From positions 1-64,000 of the forward strand of contig NZ_CAMIBP010000009.1 of assembly GCF_946223165.1 (NCBI RefSeq): DNA of 64,000 nt, written 5' to 3'. Numbering within the stretch: the first letter of the stretch is position 1; every line of letters starts with the position of its first letter. The notes below the pieces were generated by a model. The model was not told the DNA's origin and ran no database searches. It saw nothing but the letters and a program-made list of their open reading frames with translations. The DNA is from an uncultured Corynebacterium sp. GTDB taxonomy: Bacteria > Actinomycetota > Actinomycetes > Mycobacteriales > Mycobacteriaceae. Both the position numbers and the translations under genes were made by a program. Of the stretch, positions 23,446 to 32,002 are shown one piece after another.

Positions 23446-24786
23446 TTAGTTGCCCAAACGGATGACCGAGTTGACCGCGTGGACGTCGTCAAGCGCGCCG
23501 AGGGCGTCGACGATGTCCGCAAGCACGGACTCGCGGGCGGAGTGAGTGACCACGATGAGGCGGGCGTGCTCGGGACCCTCCGCCTGGCGGACGGTGCGAA
23601 TGGACACGCCCTTGGCGGCGAAAACGTTGGAGATGGCGGCGAGCACGCCGGTGCGGTCCGCGACGTCCATGTCGATGTGGTAGCGGGTGTGGACCTCGCC
23701 GAAGTCGGCGATGGGCAGGTGGGCGTAGACATTGTCCTCCGGGGCACGGCCGCCGTGGACCTTGTTGCGCGCCGCGCCGACCAGGTCACCGAGGACGGCT
23801 GAGGCCGTCGGGTTGCCGCCGGCGCCGTTACCATAGAACATGAGCGAGCCGGCCGCCTCAGCCTCGACGAAGATGGCGTTATAAGACCTGTTCACGGAGG
23901 CCAACGGGTGCTCCTTAGGGACGAGGGTCGGGTGGACGCGGGCGTTAACAGACTCCTCACCCGTCTGCTCATCAACGAGGCGCTCGCAGATGGCGAGAAG
24001 CTTGATGGAGTAGCCGGCCTGGTCGGCGGCAGCAATGTCGGAGGCGGTGATCGTGGAGATACCCTCGCAGTGGACGTCGTCGAAGGTGACGCGGGTGTAG
24101 AAGCCGAGCGAGGCGAGGATGGCGGCCTTGGACGCGGCATCATGGCCCTCAACGTCGGCGGTCGGGTCGGCCTCGGCGTAGCCCAGGCGGGTGGCCTCGG
24201 CCAGGGCGTCCTCATAGGAGGCGCCGGTGGATTCCATGGCGTCGAGGATGAAGTTGGTGGTGCCATTGACGATGCCGGAGATGCGCTGGATCTTGTCACC
24301 CGCCAGGGAGCGGCGCAACATGCCCACGACGGGGATGGCGGCGGCGACGGCGGCCTCGAAGTAGAGGTCGACGCCGGCGGCATTGGCGGCATCGGCAAGC
24401 TCGGCGGCGTGCGCGGCGACGAGGGCCTTATTGGCGGTGACGACGGACTTGCCGGCGTGGAGGGCCTCGAGGACCAGCTCGCGCGGGTAGTCTATGCCGC
24501 CGATGACCTCAACGACGATGTCGACGTCCTCGCGAGCGATGAGCGAGTGGGCATCCTCGGTGAGCAGCTCGGCGGGCACGCCCGGGCGCGGCTTGGAGAT
24601 ATCGGAGACGGCCACGCCGCGGATCTCGACCGGGCCGCCGATGCGCTGCTCGAAGTCGCGGGAGTTCTCGTTAAGAAGTCGGAAGACCTCGGCGCCGACA
24701 GTACCCATGCCCAGCAGCGCGACGCCGACAGTCGCGCCCTTGCCCTTGCCGTTGCCGTAGGTTGTGCCAAACGAGGTCTCAGCCAT
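23446..24786 (-). CDS. hom: Homoserine dehydrogenase
   Basis: A 446-residue enzyme. The NAD(P)-binding start is GVALLGMGTVGAEVFRLL. The catalytic region includes IDYPRELVLEALHAGKSVVTANKALVA and GIVNGTTNFILDAM, followed by EADPTADVEGHDAASKAAILAS. A C-terminal ACT domain (about residue 360 on: HIDMDVADRTGVLAAISNVF) is the site of threonine feedback inhibition. It reduces aspartate semialdehyde to homoserine, the branch point to threonine and methionine. GGGAG lies 5 nt before the ATG. The promoter carries an McbR-type box. Confidence 0.96.
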   Translation of the reverse strand: MAETSFGTTYGNGKGKGATVGVALLGMGTVGAEVFRLLNENSRDFEQRIGGPVEIRGVAVSDISKPRPGVPAELLTEDAHSLIAREDVDIVVEVIGGIDYPRELVLEALHAGKSVVTANKALVAAHAAELADAANAAGVDLYFEAAVAAAIPVVGMLRRSLAGDKIQRISGIVNGTTNFILDAMESTGASYEDALAEATRLGYAEADPTADVEGHDAASKAAILASLGFYTRVTFDDVHCEGISTITASDIAAADQAGYSIKLLAICERLVDEQTGEESVNARVHPTLVPKEHPLASVNRSYNAIFVEAEAAGSLMFYGNGAGGNPTASAVLGDLVGAARNKVHGGRAPEDNVYAHLPIADFGEVHTRYHIDMDVADRTGVLAAISNVFAAKGVSIRTVRQAEGPEHARLIVVTHSARESVLADIVDALGALDDVHAVNSVIRLGN

Positions 24787-24824
24787 GATTCTCCCATCAC
24801 GAGGGGTGGATACGTACGAGGGTC

Positions 24825-24846
24825 ATAATACAGACCCCTTGGTCTA
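24825..24846 (-). promoter_or_regulatory. hom promoter with McbR-type operator
   Basis: On the minus strand TATTAT (24825-24830) fits a -10 about 38 nt before the hom ATG. Directly upstream, 24831-24846 reads CAGAC-CCCTTG-GTCTA on the plus strand, a 9 of 10 match to the McbR consensus TAGAC-N6-GTCTA. McbR is the methionine/cysteine repressor of C. glutamicum and hom is among its known targets. A repressor here would cover the promoter spacer. Confidence 0.68.
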
Positions 24847-24849
24847 TTT

Positions 24850-25335
24850 GTGGACTGGATCCGTCCCCGCTCCTGTCTCATGCAGCGACGCCGCCTCGCC
24901 CCACGCCACCCACCTGCCCATTCCACCCAGCCTGGAGTGAATATAATTGCGCTCCCCTGCGACACCACCCCACCCACAAGGCCGACTTTCTACGGACCGC
25001 TCGGCACACCCGCGCGCTACACCCGCAGGCCAAACCGTGTAACACCCGTTCATTAGAGTGACGAGTGGGATTTAGGCTCTGGCGAGCCCTCCCCTTGACA
25101 TACCGCATGCACCCTACGCTGGGACAACGTCGCGTACATCCCGCGATCCTGCGAGTATTTTCATAACGATTGCGCATAGTTTCGCTCACGAAAGCGCGAC
25201 AATGCTGCCAGTGACCGGACAGGCGTCGCCCAGCAAATAGACAATCGATGCAGACCTTCGAATCAACCCCTCACGCAACATAGGGCCGGCTCGCAGGTCG
25301 CACACCATGTCCCCACTCACCCCTGGAGAACCATC
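24850..25335. other. Intergenic region between hom and the small secreted-protein gene
   Basis: About 490 bases without a convincing gene; short frames here have unnatural Pro/Arg/Thr composition. A TTGACA (25095-25100) with no well-spaced -10, and a short inverted repeat TTTCG-N4-CGAAA near 25179-25192, are the only structured elements seen. It probably holds the promoter and a long leader for the gene at 25336. Confidence 0.4.
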
Positions 25336-25593
25336 ATGTCCCGCATCGCACGCGCCGCAGTCACCATCGCCTCCGCTTCCGCCCTGACCCTGGGAACCAC
25401 GACCGTCGCCGAGGCCGCTACGACGGACGTCTCCTCCCAGTCCACGTCCTCCGACGCCCGACTGTCCGCCTATGGCACCACCAGCTTGGTCTACGACCTT
25501 GCCTGGACTGCCGTGTCCCTGGCACTGCTGGCTGGCGCCTACGACTGGGCCGCCGACCATGGCTACGTCCCGAACGTTCTGCCGCGCTTCTAA
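25336..25593 (+). CDS. Small secreted or membrane protein of unknown function
   Basis: An 85-residue protein with a clear signal peptide (MSRIARAAVTIASASALTLG ... VAEAA, predicted cut after AEA) and a Ser/Thr-rich mature N-terminus. One more hydrophobic segment (SLVYDLAWTAVSLALLAGAYDW) follows, and it ends HGYVPNVLPRF. GGAG lies 8-9 nt before the ATG and a terminator follows, so it is probably a single-gene transcript. No family is recognised; small exported proteins of this type are frequent in Corynebacterium. Confidence 0.72.
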   Translation: MSRIARAAVTIASASALTLGTTTVAEAATTDVSSQSTSSDARLSAYGTTSLVYDLAWTAVSLALLAGAYDWAADHGYVPNVLPRF

Positions 25594-25640
25594 GGAAGAA
25601 TCTTCCAGCGCCCGCGTGCACTCACGCGCGCTAACGCGAC

Positions 25641-25715
25641 AGCGCCCGGCCCCGCCGAAGTAACGGATCGATTCGCGATCCCTTCGTTGACACGGGGTCG
25701 GGCGCTGGTGCGTTT
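25641..25715. terminator. Large terminator hairpin between the small secreted-protein gene and lysA
   Basis: AGCGCCCG and CCCCG (25641-25654) pair with CGGGG and CGGGCGCT (25693-25706), with inner stems CGAAG/CTTCG and GGATCG/CGATCC. On the plus strand TTTT follows at 25712-25715. It lies between convergent genes. Confidence 0.7.
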
Positions 25716-25757
25716 TCGTGCGTGTTAGGGCCACGCGTTGAGAAACGGCCGGCCGGC

Positions 25758-27101
25758 CTAGTCCTGTTCGAGGGAAAGCAGATCCTCGACGGTCTCGCGG
25801 CGCAGCATGAGGCGCGACTGGCCGGTGCGCACGGAGACCACCGCCGGGCGCAAGGCGCCGTTGTAACGCGAGGCCATCATGTACTGGTACGCGCCGGTCG
25901 TGGCGAAGGCGAGCAGATCGCCCGGAACGATGTCGCCGGGGAGCTTGCGCGCGTTGATGAGGATATCGCCGGACTCGCAGTGGAACCCTACGACGCGGGA
26001 ATCAACCGGCTCGCCGTCGGTATAGCGGTTGACGATGCGGGCGTCGTACTCCGAGCCGTAGAGCGCCGGGCGGATATTGTCCGACATGCCGCCGTCCACG
26101 GAGAGGTAGCGACGGATCGGAAGGTCGGCCTTGCCGGTCTCCACGTCCTTGACCGTGCCCACCGTGTAGACGGTCACGGCCGAGGCACCCACGAGGGAAC
26201 GGCCCGGCTCGACGAGCACGAAGGGCGCGGCGATGCCGAGCTCCTGCGCCGTGCGATCGACGGCGGCAAGCAGATCAGCAGCCAGGGAGGCGACGTCAAG
26301 CGCCTCCTCGTATTCCATGTACGGGATGCCGAAGCCGCCACCCAGATCGAGCTCCTTGAGAGCCACGCCGAGCTCGGAGTGGATCCGCTTGTACAGACTC
26401 AAGACGCGCTCCGCCGCCAGCTTGAAGCCGTCCGCATTAAAGACGGACGAGCCAACGTGGCAGTGCAGGCCGACGAGCTCCAGGTTGGAGGACTCCAACA
26501 CGGCGCGGGCCGCGTCGAAGGCGGCGCCGGTAGCCAGGGAGATGCCGAACTTCTGATCCTCGTGCGCGGTGGCGATGAACTCATGCGTGTGAGCATCGAC
26601 GCCCGGCTTGACGCGAATCATGACCGGCTGGACGCGGCCGGCCTCGCCGGCAATCTCGTTGAGGCGCTCCAGCTCCTCCACGTTGTCGAGGACGACGTGC
26701 GCGATCCCCTCCGAGACGCAGAGCTTGAGGTACTCGTCTTCCTTGTTGTTGCCGTGCGCGGTCATGCGTGCGGCCGGGAAATCCGCGGCCAGTGCCACCT
26801 TCATCTCGTTAAGCGAGGCGACGTCAAGGCACAGGCCTTCCTCGTTGACCCAGTTCACGACGCGCTTGGTAATAAACGCCTTGGACGCATAGTGGACGTG
26901 CTCGGGACCGCCGAAGGCGTCGGCCATCTCGCGGCAGCGGGCGCGGAAGTCGTCTTCATCGAAGACGTACAGCGGCGTGCCGTACTGTTCCGCCAGCTCG
27001 GGCAGCGGGACGCCGGCGACGCACACGACGCCGTCCTCCTCGCGGCGGGCACCGCGCGGCCAGACGTGCGCAGGTAATTCGTTGAAGTCCGACACTTCCA
27101 C
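25758..27101 (-). CDS. lysA: Diaminopimelate decarboxylase
   Basis: A 447-residue PLP enzyme of the alanine racemase-like fold. The PLP lysine is in VHYASKAF, followed by VGLHCHVGSSVF, the glycine-rich phosphate loop ELDLGGGFGIPY, LVEPGRSLVG and the partner-subunit cysteine region VGFHCESGDIL. It makes lysine from meso-diaminopimelate, a precursor shared with cell-wall synthesis. The likely start is GTG 27101; the GGAG serving it spans the argS stop (6-nt gap), so argS-lysA are coupled, a pairing known in corynebacteria. Confidence 0.96.
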   Translation of the reverse strand: MEVSDFNELPAHVWPRGARREEDGVVCVAGVPLPELAEQYGTPLYVFDEDDFRARCREMADAFGGPEHVHYASKAFITKRVVNWVNEEGLCLDVASLNEMKVALAADFPAARMTAHGNNKEDEYLKLCVSEGIAHVVLDNVEELERLNEIAGEAGRVQPVMIRVKPGVDAHTHEFIATAHEDQKFGISLATGAAFDAARAVLESSNLELVGLHCHVGSSVFNADGFKLAAERVLSLYKRIHSELGVALKELDLGGGFGIPYMEYEEALDVASLAADLLAAVDRTAQELGIAAPFVLVEPGRSLVGASAVTVYTVGTVKDVETGKADLPIRRYLSVDGGMSDNIRPALYGSEYDARIVNRYTDGEPVDSRVVGFHCESGDILINARKLPGDIVPGDLLAFATTGAYQYMMASRYNGALRPAVVSVRTGQSRLMLRRETVEDLLSLEQD

Positions 27102-27107
27102 CGTCTC

Positions 27108-28760
27108 CTACATCTTCTCCGGGGCGCTGACGCCGACCAGGCGCAGGGAGTTGGCCAGCACCTGGCGGGCGGCATCGGCCAGCGCAAGGCGCGCGGCATG
27201 GATGGGCTCGGCCTGCTCCCCCGCCTTGGGCAGGATCTGGCACTGATCGTAGAAGCGGTGGAAGGCCGCGGCCAGCTCCTCGGCGTAGCGGGCGATGCGG
27301 TGCGGCTCGCGCAGCGTGGCGGCGGCGGTGATAACGGCCGGGAACTCGCCGAGGGTACGGATGAGCTCCCCCTCCTTCTCGTGGGTGAGCAGCGCCAGGT
27401 CGGCGCCGTCGGCGGTGACGCCTACCTCGGCTGCCTTGCGCAGGATGGAGCAGATGCGGGCGTGGCCGTACTGCACGTAGTACACCGGGTTATCCGAGGA
27501 CTGGGAGGCCCACAGGCCCAGGTCGATGTCCAGGGAGGAGTCGACGGAGGAACGCACGAGCGAGTAGCGGGCACCGTCGACGCCGATGGCCTCTACGAGG
27601 TCATCGAGGGTAATGACGGTGCCGGCGCGCTTAGACATCTTCACGGCCTGGCCGTCGCGCAGGAGGTTGACCATCTGGCCGATGAGGACCTCGACGTGGG
27701 TCGGGTCGTAGCCCATCGCCGCGGCGGCGGCGCGCAGGCGGGCGATGTAGCCGTGGTGGTCCGCGCCGAGCATGTAGATGGCGAGGTTGTGGCCGCGGTC
27801 GAACTTGTCGGCCACGTAGGCAATATCGCCCGCGATGTAGGCGGCGTTGCCGTCCGACTTGATAACCACGCGGTCCTTGTCGTCGCCGTAGTCAGTGGAC
27901 TTGAGCCACCACGCGCCGTCGTTGAAGTAGAGCTTCTCGCTGTCCTTGAGGTGTGCGACGGCCTTGTCCACCGCACCGGACTCGAACAACGAGTTCTCGT
28001 GGAAGTACACGTCGAAGTCGACGCCGAACTCGTGGAGGGAGTCCTTGATGTGGGCGAACATCATCTCCACGCCGATGGCGCGGAAGGTCTCCTGGATCTC
28101 CTCATCCGTGCCCTCGAGTGCGTTCGGGGCTTGCTGGAGCACGGCCTGCGCGATTTCCTGGATGTAGTCTCCGCCGTAGCCGTCCTCCGGGGTGGGCTCG
28201 CCCTTGGCGGCGGCCACGAGCGAGCGGGCAAAGCGGTTGATCTGCTCGCCGTGATCGTTGAAGTAGTACTCGCGCGTCACGGAAGCGCCGCAGGCCTCGA
28301 GCACGCGCCCCAGGGAGTCGCCCACGGCGGCCCAGCGGGTGCCACCCAGGTGGATGGGGCCGGTCGGGTTGGCGGAGACGAATTCGAGGTTGACCTTTTG
28401 CCCCGCGTAGGTGTCGTTAGTACCGTAGGCCTCGCCGGCGGCGAGAACCTGCTCGACGATGGCGCCCTGGGCGGCGGCGGCCAGGCGGATGTTAAGGAAT
28501 CCGGGGCCGGCGATGGAGGCCTCGTCAATGGCGGCATCGGCAGCCAGGGCGTCGGCCAGCCACTGCGCGAGGTCGCGCGGGTTGGCGCCGGCCTTCTTGG
28601 CCACCTGGAGCGCCAGGTTTGTGGCGTAATCGCCGTGCTCCGGGTTGCGGGGCCGCTCCACGGTGACGGTATCCGGGAGAACAGAGGCATCAAGGTCGTG
28701 CTCCGCCATCACGGTGGTGGCGGTCTGCTTAATGAGGGTTGCGAGATCAGCAGGAGTCAT
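27108..28760 (-). CDS. argS: Arginyl-tRNA synthetase
   Basis: A 550-residue class I synthetase. It has an N-terminal Add-1 domain (EHGDYATNLALQVAKKAG), the HIGH-type motif in FVSANPTGPIHLGGTRWAAVG, KMSKRAGTVITLDDLVEAIG (KMSK) and the C-terminal DALR anticodon-binding domain (EELAAAFHRFYDQCQILP). On the minus strand TAAGGT lies 8 nt before the ATG without a Shine-Dalgarno, suggesting a leaderless mRNA. lysA follows in the same operon. Confidence 0.97.
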   Translation of the reverse strand: MTPADLATLIKQTATTVMAEHDLDASVLPDTVTVERPRNPEHGDYATNLALQVAKKAGANPRDLAQWLADALAADAAIDEASIAGPGFLNIRLAAAAQGAIVEQVLAAGEAYGTNDTYAGQKVNLEFVSANPTGPIHLGGTRWAAVGDSLGRVLEACGASVTREYYFNDHGEQINRFARSLVAAAKGEPTPEDGYGGDYIQEIAQAVLQQAPNALEGTDEEIQETFRAIGVEMMFAHIKDSLHEFGVDFDVYFHENSLFESGAVDKAVAHLKDSEKLYFNDGAWWLKSTDYGDDKDRVVIKSDGNAAYIAGDIAYVADKFDRGHNLAIYMLGADHHGYIARLRAAAAAMGYDPTHVEVLIGQMVNLLRDGQAVKMSKRAGTVITLDDLVEAIGVDGARYSLVRSSVDSSLDIDLGLWASQSSDNPVYYVQYGHARICSILRKAAEVGVTADGADLALLTHEKEGELIRTLGEFPAVITAAATLREPHRIARYAEELAAAFHRFYDQCQILPKAGEQAEPIHAARLALADAARQVLANSLRLVGVSAPEKM

Positions 28761-28960
28761 AGGGCATTACCTTAGCGAATGAGCTGGCCGTTTACTGAAT
28801 TGGGGCACGGCCCACCAATTCGGGGGACGCCGCGAGGAAAACGGCACATACACTCCCCTTCCCCCTGCCCGACCCGGGGTGAAAGAGTCTCTCCACCACC
28901 AGAAACGGCGCGTTCCGACCTGTGCAGAACCCGGGCCGCGAGTGCCAGGGCCCAGAGAAG

Positions 28961-28990
28961 GTCAGAGAATGTCAGCGAACGTCAGCGAAC
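28961..28990. repeat. Three 10-bp tandem repeats upstream of argS
   Basis: GTCAGAGAAT, GTCAGCGAAC and GTCAGCGAAC follow one another with a period of 10, close to one helical turn. They lie about 200 nt upstream of argS, in an intergenic stretch (28761-29074) that otherwise holds only a roughly 65-nt purine-rich tract (29010-29074) and no gene. Confidence 0.6.
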
Positions 28991-29004
28991 GTTACTGACT
29001 CGCA

Positions 29005-29096
29005 GAGCAACACAAAGCGCAAGAAGAAGAAAGGAAAGAGAAAAAGAAAGGAAGAACGGAAAACAAACGAAGAAGGGCTGCCCACGTGGGCAGCCC
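29005..29096 (-). terminator. Terminator of the MHS transporter gene with long pyrimidine tail
   Basis: A perfect palindrome of two 11-bp arms (GGGCTGCCCAC, 29075-29085, and its complement, 29086-29096) lies 27 nt after the transporter stop. Downstream on the minus strand comes a roughly 65-nt almost pure pyrimidine, T-rich tract, far longer than a normal terminator tail. Confidence 0.75.
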
Positions 29097-29122
29097 TCCA
29101 GGCCAGCAGCCGGGCTTTGTCC

Positions 29123-30535
29123 CTAGGCCTTGGCCGCAGAAGCGGCGGCGGCAGCCTGGGCCGCGGCAGCAGCAGCCTCAGCCTCGGCTTCTTCCTCCTC
29201 CACGTGCGCGACGTGCTTGACGAAGAAGGAGGCGATGAGGCCGATGGCGGCACAGGCGATGACGTAGCAGCTCACCGGCCACCACTCACCACCGGACCAC
29301 TCCTTGAGAGCGGTGGCGATGAGCGGTGCGGTACCGCCGAAGACGGCGGCGCCGACCTGGTAGCCCAGGGTGGCACCGGAGTAGCGGATCTCCGGGGAGA
29401 AGCTTTCCGCAATCATCGTGCCGAGGATGGCGTTGACGGAGCCCCACAGGAGGCCGAATCCGATGATTGTGGTGATAAACAGCGCCAGGGTGCTGCCCGT
29501 GTTGAGGATCATGTAGTACGGGAAGGCATACGCGATGGTCACCAGGGCCACGCCGCGGTAGAGGGCGGTGCGGGAGATACGGTCCGACAGCTTGCCAAAG
29601 AAGGGCATCCAGATAGTGGCGACCAGGGCCGCGGCGGCCACGGCGGTGAGTACGATGTCGCGGCGGGCATCAAGCACGCCGGTGGCGTAGGCAATGATGT
29701 AGGTGCCGAAGATGTAGAACGGGCCAGTCTCCGTGGCCTTGACACCGATGGAGACGAGCACGGCGCGCCAGTGGTGCTTGAAGACCTCGGCGATGGGCAG
29801 GCGGGCCACCTTGCCGGAGTCCTTGACCTTCTGGAACTGCGGGGTCTCCTCCAGCTTGGCGCGGACGAACATGCCGATGCCGACGAGCACGATGGAAGAG
29901 ATGAACGGGATGCGCCAACCCCAGGACATGAACTTCTCCTCCGGCAGCATGGACAACACGGCCACGAAGCCGGAGGCCAGCAGCATGCCCAGGGAGATGC
30001 CCATCTGCGGAATCGAGCCATAGAAGCCGCGCTTGTCCTTTGGCGCGTACTCGTAGGACAGGAGCAGGGAGCCACCCCACTCGCCGCCGATGCCGATGCC
30101 CTGCATGATGCGACAGAGGATGAGCAGCAGCGGAGCGGCGACGCCGATGGAGTTGTAATCCGGTAGACAGCCGATGAGGACCGTGCCGCCGCCCATGAGC
30201 ATGAGCGTGATGAACAGCGTCTTCTTGCGGCCGATGCGGTCGCCGATGTGGGCGAAGATGATGCCGCCGATCGGGCGGAAGAAGAAGGTGAGCGCGAAGG
30301 ACGCCATGGAGAACATCGACGACATGAATTCGCTATCGGTGACGAAGAACGTGTGGTTGAACACGAGCGCCGCGACGGTGCCGTAGACGAGGAAGTCGAA
30401 CCATTCGACGGTGCTGCCGGAGAGGCTGCCAATGATAACGCGCCAGTTCAAGCCGGCCTGGTTGTCGGAGGCGCTGGCTGCCCCACCACGGGAGCCGGCG
30501 GAGCGCTGGGCGGCGCTGGTTTGAGTAGTGGTCAC
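29123..30535 (-). CDS. MFS transporter of the metabolite:H+ symporter (MHS) family
   Basis: A 470-residue 12-helix transporter. It has the MHS N-terminal pattern SLSGSTVEWFDFLVYGTVAAL, loop 2-3 IGDRIGRKKTLFITL, EWGGSLLLSYEYAPKDKRGF and the internal RISRTALYRG. Relatives carry dicarboxylates, betaine/proline or shikimate; the substrate cannot be read here. The C-terminus is a Glu- then Ala-rich tail. GTG 30535 is chosen because GGAG lies 8 nt upstream. Two adjacent GntR-type boxes lie about 90 nt upstream and the GntR gene is its neighbour, so a carboxylate such as lactate is a reasonable guess. Confidence 0.85.
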   Translation of the reverse strand: MTTTQTSAAQRSAGSRGGAASASDNQAGLNWRVIIGSLSGSTVEWFDFLVYGTVAALVFNHTFFVTDSEFMSSMFSMASFALTFFFRPIGGIIFAHIGDRIGRKKTLFITLMLMGGGTVLIGCLPDYNSIGVAAPLLLILCRIMQGIGIGGEWGGSLLLSYEYAPKDKRGFYGSIPQMGISLGMLLASGFVAVLSMLPEEKFMSWGWRIPFISSIVLVGIGMFVRAKLEETPQFQKVKDSGKVARLPIAEVFKHHWRAVLVSIGVKATETGPFYIFGTYIIAYATGVLDARRDIVLTAVAAAALVATIWMPFFGKLSDRISRTALYRGVALVTIAYAFPYYMILNTGSTLALFITTIIGFGLLWGSVNAILGTMIAESFSPEIRYSGATLGYQVGAAVFGGTAPLIATALKEWSGGEWWPVSCYVIACAAIGLIASFFVKHVAHVEEEEAEAEAAAAAAQAAAAASAAKA

Positions 30536-30619
30536 GGAGGGGTCTCCTTCAAAGAGCGAGTCAGGAAGAGATCGGGTGATCAATGCCACTATGGCGCCGC
30601 GCACATTGGGCTTGCACTG

Positions 30620-30650
30620 TGGTCCTACCATGTGGTTGGACCACACACTA
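30620..30650 (-). promoter_or_regulatory. Two adjacent GntR/FadR-type operator boxes before the MHS transporter
   Basis: TGGTCCTACCA (30620-30630) and TGGTTGGACCA (30633-30643), 2 bp apart, each match TNGTNNNACNA, the consensus described for C. glutamicum LldR and related FadR-type regulators. A TAGTGT -10-like hexamer on the minus strand (30645-30650) lies directly upstream, so both boxes cover the expected start site of the transporter mRNA and would block it. Confidence 0.65.
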
Positions 30651-30882
30651 TTGCGCGCAGAATTGTGTGTCAATTAGCCCTGAGCGAAAAGTGTGAACTG
30701 GCCCACCCGTCGGCGAAAAAAGCTCGCGGCGGGAACAAAGAATATTGCCGCAGGTCAAGTCAGTTGTGACACGCAATCCGTGGGCCGCGTCACACGACCT
30801 CCGGATGATGCGACGACAACCGCACGCCCCCCACCCCCGAGGGCACCCCCCTTACCGCGCCGACGCCACCGCCGGCGCAGCA

Positions 30883-31578
30883 CTAGTCGCCCCGCGCCGC
30901 CTGGCCGGTCTCGAGATAGTAGCCACGGATATGCGCTTCTAGCAGATCCGCCGCCCCGTCACGGCGACCGTCGGCCAGCGTATCGAGGATCGCGCGGTGC
31001 TCCCCCTGCAGGCGCAGCGACGTGGCGCGCCAATCCGGAAGGTTGTGCGAAAGCTCGAGCGTGTGGTCCGAGATCGCCAGGCTCACACCGCCCATGAGCA
31101 TGCTCAACAGCGGATTCTCCGCCGCGCGGGAGAGCACCACGTGGAACTCGGCGTCGAGGCGCAGGAATCTCTCAATGGAGAGATCCGGATCGGACATATG
31201 ATCCAGAATCTGGCGCGCCGCCTCCACATCCAGCTTCGCCGGGTCGGAATCGCGCATGGCGGAGGTCTCCAGCAGCAGGCGTGTATGGAAGATGTGCTTG
31301 GGCTCAAACTGGCTGCTGGCTAGCTGCAACCCCATGGCCATGCTCAGCGCCTGCTCGGGCGCGGCAGTGACGATGGTGCCCGAGTGCATGCCGGAGCCCG
31401 TCGAGGAATGCAGCACCCCCATCGCCTCCAGCACACGGAGCGCCTCGCGCAGGGAGTTGCGCGAGACCCCCAAGGCATCGGCCAGCGCGCGTTCACTGGG
31501 GAGGCGATCACCAATAGTGAGCTGGCCACTGGCCAGCTGCGAGGTCACCCAGTCAACAACCTTGTCCTGCGTTCTCAT
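30883..31578 (-). CDS. GntR-family regulator, FadR subfamily (LldR-like)
   Basis: A 231-residue regulator. The winged helix (LASGQLTIGDRLPSERALADALGVSRNSLREALRVLEAMGVL) is followed by an all-helical FCD domain (about residue 95 on) with the metal/ligand residues expected in EFHVVLSRAAENPLL and EHRAILDTLADGRRDGA. It lies between the MHS transporter and, divergently, lldP-lldEFG, so control of lactate uptake and use is likely. ATG 31578 has GAAAGG 7-8 nt upstream. By analogy lactate binding would release it from DNA. Confidence 0.85.
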   Translation of the reverse strand: MRTQDKVVDWVTSQLASGQLTIGDRLPSERALADALGVSRNSLREALRVLEAMGVLHSSTGSGMHSGTIVTAAPEQALSMAMGLQLASSQFEPKHIFHTRLLLETSAMRDSDPAKLDVEAARQILDHMSDPDLSIERFLRLDAEFHVVLSRAAENPLLSMLMGGVSLAISDHTLELSHNLPDWRATSLRLQGEHRAILDTLADGRRDGAADLLEAHIRGYYLETGQAARGD

Positions 31579-32002
31579 GACCACGCCTTTCGCCGCGGTG
31601 CCCGCGCGCCTGTGCTTTTCATACCAAGGGACCACATTAGCCCATCATGAACCCGGAGTCCCCACCCGCGAGCACTCCGAACCCGGGCAGCAAGGTCCGG
31701 GGGCTCATGCCTGCAAGCCCCTACATTGGGTACACCCATGCGGGGCAACGCCTTAACGCATGGGCAACCAATAAAGCCACACCTAATTTGTTGAAAGGCG
31801 GACACAACGCCGAACATCGAGCACCCCCGCCCGCCCCCACTGCCCACACAGGCATCGGAAGCGGGCATTTCGGGGCACGACAAAAGTCACAATCGGGCAC
31901 CTCCGTTCGGAATCTCACCAGTAGATACGGGAAAATTGTGGATATAACCTCTCACGCTCCGGAGACCTTCCGGTGCCCCCACCCCAAGAACAAAGGGAGC
32001 CC
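31579..32002. promoter_or_regulatory. Divergent control region of the GntR gene and lldP
   Basis: About 420 bases without a gene. It contains the inverted repeat CCCATGCG/CGCATGGG (31735-31742, 31757-31764). No full TNGTNNNACNA box was found here, in contrast to the transporter promoter. The lldP Shine-Dalgarno GGGAG lies at its right end. Confidence 0.45.

Noticed and set aside
24850..25056. 68-codon frame upstream of the small secreted-protein gene
   Set aside because: Pro/Arg/Thr-biased composition, no ribosome site, not protein-like.
25095..25120. TTGACA promoter before the small secreted-protein gene
   Set aside because: No -10 at suitable spacing; kept only as a remark.
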